From assembly GCA_013054445.1 (NCBI GenBank), contig JAAMPI010000088.1, positions 1-64,000 of the forward strand: DNA of 64,000 bases, in the 5' to 3' direction. The notes below the pieces were generated by a model. The model searched no databases, had not been told where the DNA came from, and was given only the letters and a program-made list of their open reading frames with translations. A program made the position numbers and the translations under genes. This DNA is from Cudoniella acicularis (taxonomy: Eukaryota > Ascomycota > Leotiomycetes > Helotiales > Helotiaceae). Below are positions 57,544-64,000 of the stretch, in pieces (position 1 is the first letter of the stretch; every line of letters starts with the position of its first letter).

Positions 57544-60500
57544 GCGACGACAGCCTCATTCTCCACGCCCTTTCCACCAAGCCGAAAACGATATAGGGTG
57601 GTGGCACTTAGCCGGAACGTTATCAATGGGCAGTCCGTAAATCTTTCGGAGAGCGGAGGGTGTGATGATAAATCTGGGCTTCAGTTCTGCGTACTCCACC
57701 TGGCCGAGAGATAACCTGCAGAAAACGCAGGAGTTCCAATCAGGAGCGTCTCACCACACAGTCACAAGCCTTGGGTATCACCCTCACACCGACCTTTCGA
57801 ATTCTAACTCGGGATCACTCCACTCAAGTCGACCCTGCATGAAAGCAAAACACAGTTCGGTCTAAAGCCGCCCCGACAGCAATGCAGCATGATTACTATT
57901 TTCACTAATCATTTGTGTTCTCCATCAGAAGTAAGTTTTCAAGATATTTGTACAACACTGGAGGGCTCCAGGGTTTGGGTAGGACACATAATTTGGACGA
58001 GAATCTCAGGGCAAAACATTTTTTCGCAGCTTTTAATACATATTTTTATCCAAATAACACATTTGAGATACAGGGAGAACACTCTTCAGGAATTAGGAAG
58101 GTGCTCGATTCATCCTTTGGAGAATAGCAAATGTACGCCGGCTCGGATCTGATTCTGATATTGGCCTTCCACAGCAGTTCTACTTCCACGAGTGCGGCCA
58201 AACTTTCGCGGCATCTCACATTGATACTATACAGGTAGCAGCATAACAACCCCTCAAGCATTTGACATCCCCTTGCTCAACTGGTTAAAACTTTTCACAT
58301 TCTCACATCAGTGGATTTCCTGTACTTGGCAATGTAACCTCCTCCGATCCGACCAATCGACAGATTATCCATCCCCACTCAATTGAGGAGATACTCAGCC
58401 TGCAACTCCTCACCGAGTTTCTCCTCGCAGACATGGCGGCCATGCGGGGCATTCACCCTCTTACTCTTGTTCAGCTCTCATCAATTCTCTTCACCCACCC
58501 ATGTCTCAAAAGATCTGCTAAACACTTAAAATATATTACAACACCCACACCAAAAATCAAAGCAGCATCTAGTGGAGCTCCCAAAATAGCAACCTAAGAC
58601 TAATCCTATTTCAACTAAGATTACTATCACTTCTTGTTTTCTGGTCATCCAAATCCAACCTAAGATCTTACAACTGCATATCCAGCACACTCGACCAAGC
58701 CGAGAACCGAGACTTCCTTCTTCTCCTTGGTAGCACACCTCTCGGAATACCTGCCGGAACATAGGAATGGAGACTTCATGCCACATTTTCTTCTCTCAAA
58801 CTCCCCTGGTTTCGCTGCATCTCATCATACTCCTCTATCAGCCTACCTTCTCCGTTCTTCACTTCTTTCCCCGCCTTCACAACCACCCACCACTTCCCAC
58901 TTTTCAGCCCTTCACCCACTAGCTCTCTCCATCTCCATCTCCATAGCCTCTTCCACCCACCATCTCCCACTTCACTCATCTAACCCTTCCTCCCTCTCAA
59001 CCACTTTCCTAGTCCCCCAAAGCACCAGAACATTAGAGCACAAAACACCTCTTCCCAACATCGTCAGACATCTCCAACTCCTCAACAATCAATCCAACAA
59101 TCAAACCATAAACCACAATCCACAAAATACATCAATCAATATTCTCGCCTTTCCAATCCTTCCAACCTCCAACCAAAGCCCATAAACCCCAACCCCCCAT
59201 CTACAACTCTACGAACGTCACCAGCCGCTACACAACCGCCTCCTCCCTCTGGTCCTTCCGTCTCGAGGGCCCCGAGGGCCCAGGACTGCCACTTTCCCCT
59301 TCTCCCTCGCTCTCACACGTACGCTCCAACAATTCAAGATTCATCCATTCATCCATCCGTCCTTCCATGGTCCTATCCTAAAAGGCACTGACACTGAGCC
59401 CTGGTAACGAATTGGAGGAAACAAGAAAGAAAAAAAAAAGAAAAACGGTGGGGTTTTAAAGACTCGGTAGTTATTGGTATACTCTCAACTAACACTCCTA
59501 TGGGAAGGACCGGGTTTTGAGTTACAGGTACTTGTGGTACCAGGAATACCGGTATCTAATAGGTATCTTGGACGTTTCAAATGCTTAGAGTATATGGAAT
59601 ACTTTAAATGCTCAAGGCATTTCGACAATTTGAAATTGTTTGTTGTATCATATCTAAATTTCAAAAAATACAAGTTCAGAGCCCCTCCCTCGGAACACAG
59701 TAGCACCGATTGGAATTGTCGCGGTGATGTGTTTGGCAAGTGCTGTTGCGGTAATGAGAAACTTTTCATAAACTATTTGAGGATTTTCCGGTCGTCTCAA
59801 AGAAAAAGCCTGCTTTAGTAGAGATCTACCACACACTTATCATGTCAAACATCAAATGAGAGCATGTAATATTTGATTGATCCCCGTCTTATCTCATATG
59901 TATTGTATGTAACGCTTTTCTAGCATCAATTTTGAGGTTGCTCAGTAGATACATGCATGCTAGCAAACCCAGCCATGAAGTAATGCATTTTCCCCTTATC
60001 AATCAAATCGCATTCGTGCCTCATCCGTTTCCTTCCCGAAAATTTCCATGCAAGTAATGTGATGTGTAAGCAAAAGCGCCGCCGCTCAGAGTGGGTATTA
60101 TTTCATTAATCGCCGATCCTCCCAACGCCACATGCGCATAATAATTCTTATGTAAACTGCCGTCCCTCTATCATGTCGCCGTGAGAATGTGCCAGTGATG
60201 GAAAAAAAAAGAAAAAAAAAAAAGAAAACGCAAAGTGATTATGTAAAAAAGTATGAAAGGAGCTTGCTCCTATCTTCTCGATCGAGAAGGACTTGCGTGG
60301 GAAGCTTTTGAAGTACCTGATTCTCGGCGATGCTTCTTGCTTCCAGAGGCCAATTCCTCCCGAGCCCATCTGGGAAGCGAGGTTGACTTCGAAGAGCTTC
60401 CATTATTCATCTGAGAGCGCCGCCTTTCGGTAGATGCTCGAGTTTCTCGCGGAGTATTGGTGTGCGGCGATGATTTGGTCACTGGAGTCTTGAGTGAAGC

Positions 60501-60555
60501 AACAGGCTTTCTGCTCATAGCCACGTACATCGCAGACTAATTTTAACTCGTTAGC
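57544..60555. other. 3-kb stretch, mostly non-coding
   Basis: 58700-59400 is pyrimidine-rich with Ser/Pro/Thr-type low-complexity frames and is not called. Poly-A tracts occur near 59430 and 60200. A minus-strand frame at 60270-60530 (Ser/Arg/Lys-rich, 86 codons) lies 25 bp beyond the SNF2 stop and might be an extra C-terminal exon, but no donor of the right phase was found. Confidence 0.4.
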
Positions 60556-63500
60556 TTATGTCTGAGGTTGGCGGCTGATTGATTTTGAAAAACGTTCAGC
60601 CAAAGCCTCCTTTGTGGGACGAGCATTACTGGCTGAGGAAGGAGAATTCTCGTTTTCTTCATCTAAAAGCAAGGATTGGATAGCGTGGACTGGCTGCACC
60701 TTATTTCGAGCTAGCAAATTGTTTTGCGTCTTCTCGCAGCGTTGAATCAACGCCAGCCTATTGCCAACATCGCTGACCCCATGACGCCTCAAGTACTCTT
60801 GTAGCTGGGAGCAGAGTAGATGCCGAAAGATGTATGGCTTTGGCCGCTGATCACTTGAGCTTTGCCGTGACCTGAATGGATCCTCTTCTTGTGAGAATGT
60901 CTGAGATTCCTTGAATCTAGAAGCAGTTTCTTGCACAGACTTTCGAGCCCCTTTGAATTTTGGAACTGGTGGAACAACATATTGCGAAGGATTAGTTGAA
61001 AAGCGTACTTTTGTAATGTCATTCTCGATGCTGCGTGAAGGACTTCGCCTGGAATTCTCCAGCTCGTGAATAAGTGCCTCCGGAGTCAATTCTGAGGAAA
61101 GTAATGCTTGACGTTTTGCACGATCTGTTTGAAGGGCACTATGAATATCTTGAAGGATTTGGTCCTTCGCGACTTGATGCTTAGTGAGTTTTTTGAATGC
61201 CTTCGTAAGTTTTCTGGCGTTCTCCTTTAGTTGATCAAGGGGCAAACCCTTGGTCAGCGTACCCGCGAGGACATCTTCAATATATCGTAAAAACTTAACC
61301 ACTAATTTTAGCTATGTATTTATTACTGGACAGGAGAAAAGACTTACTTTACGGTGCTTTTGTGGGCTTTCATTATTCCTGGTTAGACTGTGTCCACGGT
61401 TCTGATTTATTGATGCAGGCGAAGGCGATAACGGATGTTCGGGGGTAACAGACCGGACCTTGGTATTTGAACTACGGATCGGTGAGCGCCCACGAGAAAG
61501 TTCCGAACCAGTCCTCTTAGCATCTGGGGTTAGTACCGCAGCAGCATCTGACCTAGATGATTCTGGTTGGTTTTTGTCGCTGTTCGCAAGTGCAGAGTCA
61601 TGCGGGGTAGAATCGGGATTTGGATTTCCAGATTTCCCAGAAACTCCCACGGAAGATTGAACACTAGAAGCACTAGTAGCAGCTGCTGGTCTGGGAGGGG
61701 GAGGTATCTGCGGAACTGATGGCTGTGCAGCAGGAAGTGGTGGTGCTGGTGTCGGACCTCCTACTTGTGCTGGAGGGGCTATTCGACCTGTTGAAGGCGC
61801 ATACTGTTGAGCGGCCGGGAGAGAAGCGTGATAGGGTGAAGACATTCGAGAAGACTGGGCTGCAAAATGGCTCTGAGGCACCGAATACACTGCCCGATTG
61901 TGAGGCAATACCGAGTTCACTGGTATCTGAGGAGGAATGCCTAAAAGTGGTTGATACTGTTGCCTGTCGGCGAAAGCTTGAGGGTTGGACCGCTTTAACT
62001 GCTCCTCCTTGAGAAGAATTTGGACTTCTTTCTCTTCGTCAGCCGTCAATTTTTCATTGTTGTCATCTCGCTCAAATGTGTCGGTTTGAACAATAGCGCG
62101 AATAGTTCCAGCTTCACCTTGAGAAGCTAAGATTACGTCGAGAACCTTTGGATCCATACCCTTAAACTCAGAAAGATCCTTTTGCTCAACCTCTCTTGGT
62201 TCAAACAAGAAGTCTGAGATTTTTCGTGTTGCATACGCAATGGGGTTCTTTTTGTCGACAACTCTTGAAGCAAGCTGCGTCTTAAAGATTGTCTTGTTGA
62301 GGACAGTACCTTCAAAAGTACCACCAGCGACGAAACGATAGACAAATGTTTCTTTTTTCTGGCCAATCCGGTACGCCCTACCAACAGCTTGTTCCTCCAT
62401 AATAGGATTAAATTTGAAGTCGAAAATGACAACCCGGTTCGCGCCCGGAAGATTTAGGCCTAGGCCTCCAGCACTGGTAGAAATAAGGTATAATTCCTTG
62501 TTTCCTCCATTGAAGTCTTTTGTCAAGGCTTGACGCTTTCTCATTAGTGTCTTGCCATCCAATCTAGCAATCTTGCGTCCTTGTCTGACGCAAAGTGCCT
62601 CCAAGAAATCTAAGGTCGGGATAGACTGCGAAAACACCAATACTTTGTCGCCCACAGCTTTTGAAGCATCCAAGATCTGACAGAGAATCTTGATTTTGTT
62701 GGACAATTCAATAGACTCCATGTCGACACCCTCCTCACGGAACAAGGAGGTTTCCTCACGGATGAGATCTTGCGACACTCCAACCTTCCAAATAGGTTGG
62801 TTATAATCGTCTTCTATAGCTGCCTCGACATCTGAGATTCCTCGGTTGGTTGCAGCAACATCCCTTTTTGCCTCTTCTTTGCGTTCACTAAGCTTTTTAT
62901 TAAAGCAGCCAGGATGATTGCAAAGAAGTGAAAGCACTCCTAGCCAATGCCAGAGCGTGGCTTGTGTTACCTCGCCATTTTTGGTTAGGGCGTGGTCCTG
63001 GCCTGAAGTCATCGATTTGACATACAAAGAATATGCCTTTCGCTGCAATTCTGTTAACGGCACAGTAATCACAAACTCCTTCTTTGGCGGTAGATCATTT
63101 CGAAGGACTGCCATATCTGCCCTGTGCACTTTTGGGGCTATGTCTTGCTTCAGTACGCCAAGCATCTTGAGACACTTTCGACGCTCTGCAGAAGAACTGT
63201 CCTGCCAGAGTCCAGTTTGGATCGGTTCCACATACTTCCAGCGAAATTCCTTGATAGCGCCCAAGTAGTTAGGAGCAACCCAATCGATCATTGAATGATA
63301 CTCCTCAACGTTGTTGGCAAGTGGAGATCCCGTTAGAGCAATGCGACTCTTGGACTTGAATTGCGCCGCTGCTGTGGTTATAGACGCCTTGGAGTTTTTA
63401 AGCTTGTGGGCTTCATCAGCAACAATGATATTCGGTCCTTCCAAGAGCTCTTTTAATACTCGTTCATGCTGCTCTGTACTGAGTGGGGGTTCTCTGACTT

Positions 63501-64000
63501 TTGTCTTCTTGTTGTGGACGAGATTTCGAAACATCTCGTAACCCATAATTAAAACACCACCATCTCCGAACCACCTACTAATCCCGAGGAGCCTCTCTTC
63601 TGGCTTCGAAGCTGCATCGAGTTTCCGGAGATAACCCAGGAGGTCCTTCGGAGCCCACGTGAGTAATTCATCCATCCAATTGTCTACGAGAGTGGGTGGA
63701 CATAGTACAAGAGTACGCGATTCTCGAAGGCTTTTCGGAATCTGAGAGACTACAGTGGGGTCCTCGGAGTTGGCTGCCTGCGCAATTGCCACAAGCAACG
63801 TGATCCTGTGAAAGAGAATTAGCCAAAAAACGTGTGCAGTGTTGGAAAGAAAGTTAACGTACACTTGCATTGTTTTACCCAAACCCATTGTGTGGGCGAG
63901 AAGACATCCCTGTTGTGTGTTTTCATCAGCAACAATTTGGTTCCACATAAACCGAATGCCTTCGATTTGATGCTTTTTGATTCGAGCCGCTGTGTCGGGA
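60556..64000 (-). CDS. SNF2-family ATPase (ATRX/ARIP4-like), C-terminal 1,110 aa
   Basis: Partial: the N-terminus lies beyond 64000. Exons 63863-64000, 61348-63805, 60556-61293; introns 57 and 54 bp. Helicase motifs are in order: I LLAHTMGLGKTMQV (split by an intron), II IIVADEAHKLKNSKA, III IALTGSPLANN, IV VLVFSQSIPTLDFL, V STSAGGLGLNLPGANRVVI and VI QAVGRAYRIGQKKETFVYRF. A long Pro/Ala/Ser/Gln-rich disordered region follows, then a basic C-terminal part. DNA-dependent ATP-driven translocase, nuclear, probably in chromatin remodelling or recombination. The wide spacing between motifs III and IV fits the ATRX/ARIP4 branch, but I cannot fix the orthologue. The last intron uses the second AG (TTAAG), because the nearer AG would break the frame. 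Confidence 0.88.

Noticed and set aside
58727..59185. 152-codon plus-strand frame
   Set aside because: The pyrimidine-rich tract gives only a Ser/Pro/Thr/Asn low-complexity translation with no domain or splice context.
60270..60530. Ser/Arg-rich frame as a further exon of the SNF2 gene
   Set aside because: There is a good acceptor (AAATTAG) and branch site, but no donor of matching phase before the stop at 60556; left as a note.

Overview
The window looks like nuclear DNA of a filamentous ascomycete, most likely a Leotiomycetes-type fungus (the lineage is inference). Genes carry many short introns, mostly 41-121 bp, with GTAAG/GTATG-like donors, CTAAC/CTAAT-like branch sites and YAG acceptors. 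The recognisable proteins are standard for such fungi: separase, the FACT subunit Pob3, xylulokinase, a SIRT4-like sirtuin, an MMT-like metal transporter, a TRI12-type MFS pump, a G3BP-like RNA-binding protein, a TPR/J-domain co-chaperone and a SNF2 ATPase. Exon models below were built by hand and checked for reading-phase consistency.

Layout. 0-11 kb is accessory and gene-poor: a 3CxxC zinc-finger gene, a small Cys-pair protein, an AT-rich island, and three diverged BTB/POZ paralogues, two of which have in-frame stop codons. 11.6-28.5 kb is a dense housekeeping block: xylulokinase (-), a mitochondrial CDF transporter (-) sharing a divergent promoter with a sirtuin (+), a small membrane protein (-), separase (+, about 2,125 aa) and a TPR/J-domain protein (+). 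29.7-38 kb is accessory again: four minus-strand genes for small secreted proteins of one divergent family (one broken by a stop), with a decayed secreted aspartic peptidase among them. The paralogues share leader, core-promoter and far-upstream motifs. 38.9-43.7 kb has pob3 and the MFS pump, both minus. After about 4 kb without a recognisable gene come the NTF2/RRM protein (-), a TPR-like protein with a 952-bp intron (-), a small conserved protein (+), an APH-fold kinase-like protein (+), and the C-terminal 1,110 residues of a SNF2 ATPase (-) running off the right edge.

How it fits together. The housekeeping genes do unrelated jobs (pentose catabolism, mitochondrial metal and NAD biology, chromatid separation, chaperoning, chromatin, RNA) and are not a pathway cluster. 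The two accessory zones show local duplication followed by decay. The most distinctive item is the secreted-protein array: an effector-like paralogue family with conserved cis-elements around -140 to -180 and about -290 relative to the start codons. Two conserved genes (the J-protein and pob3) each contain one surplus base in a homopolymer, which must be settled before any indel-based decay in this window is believed.
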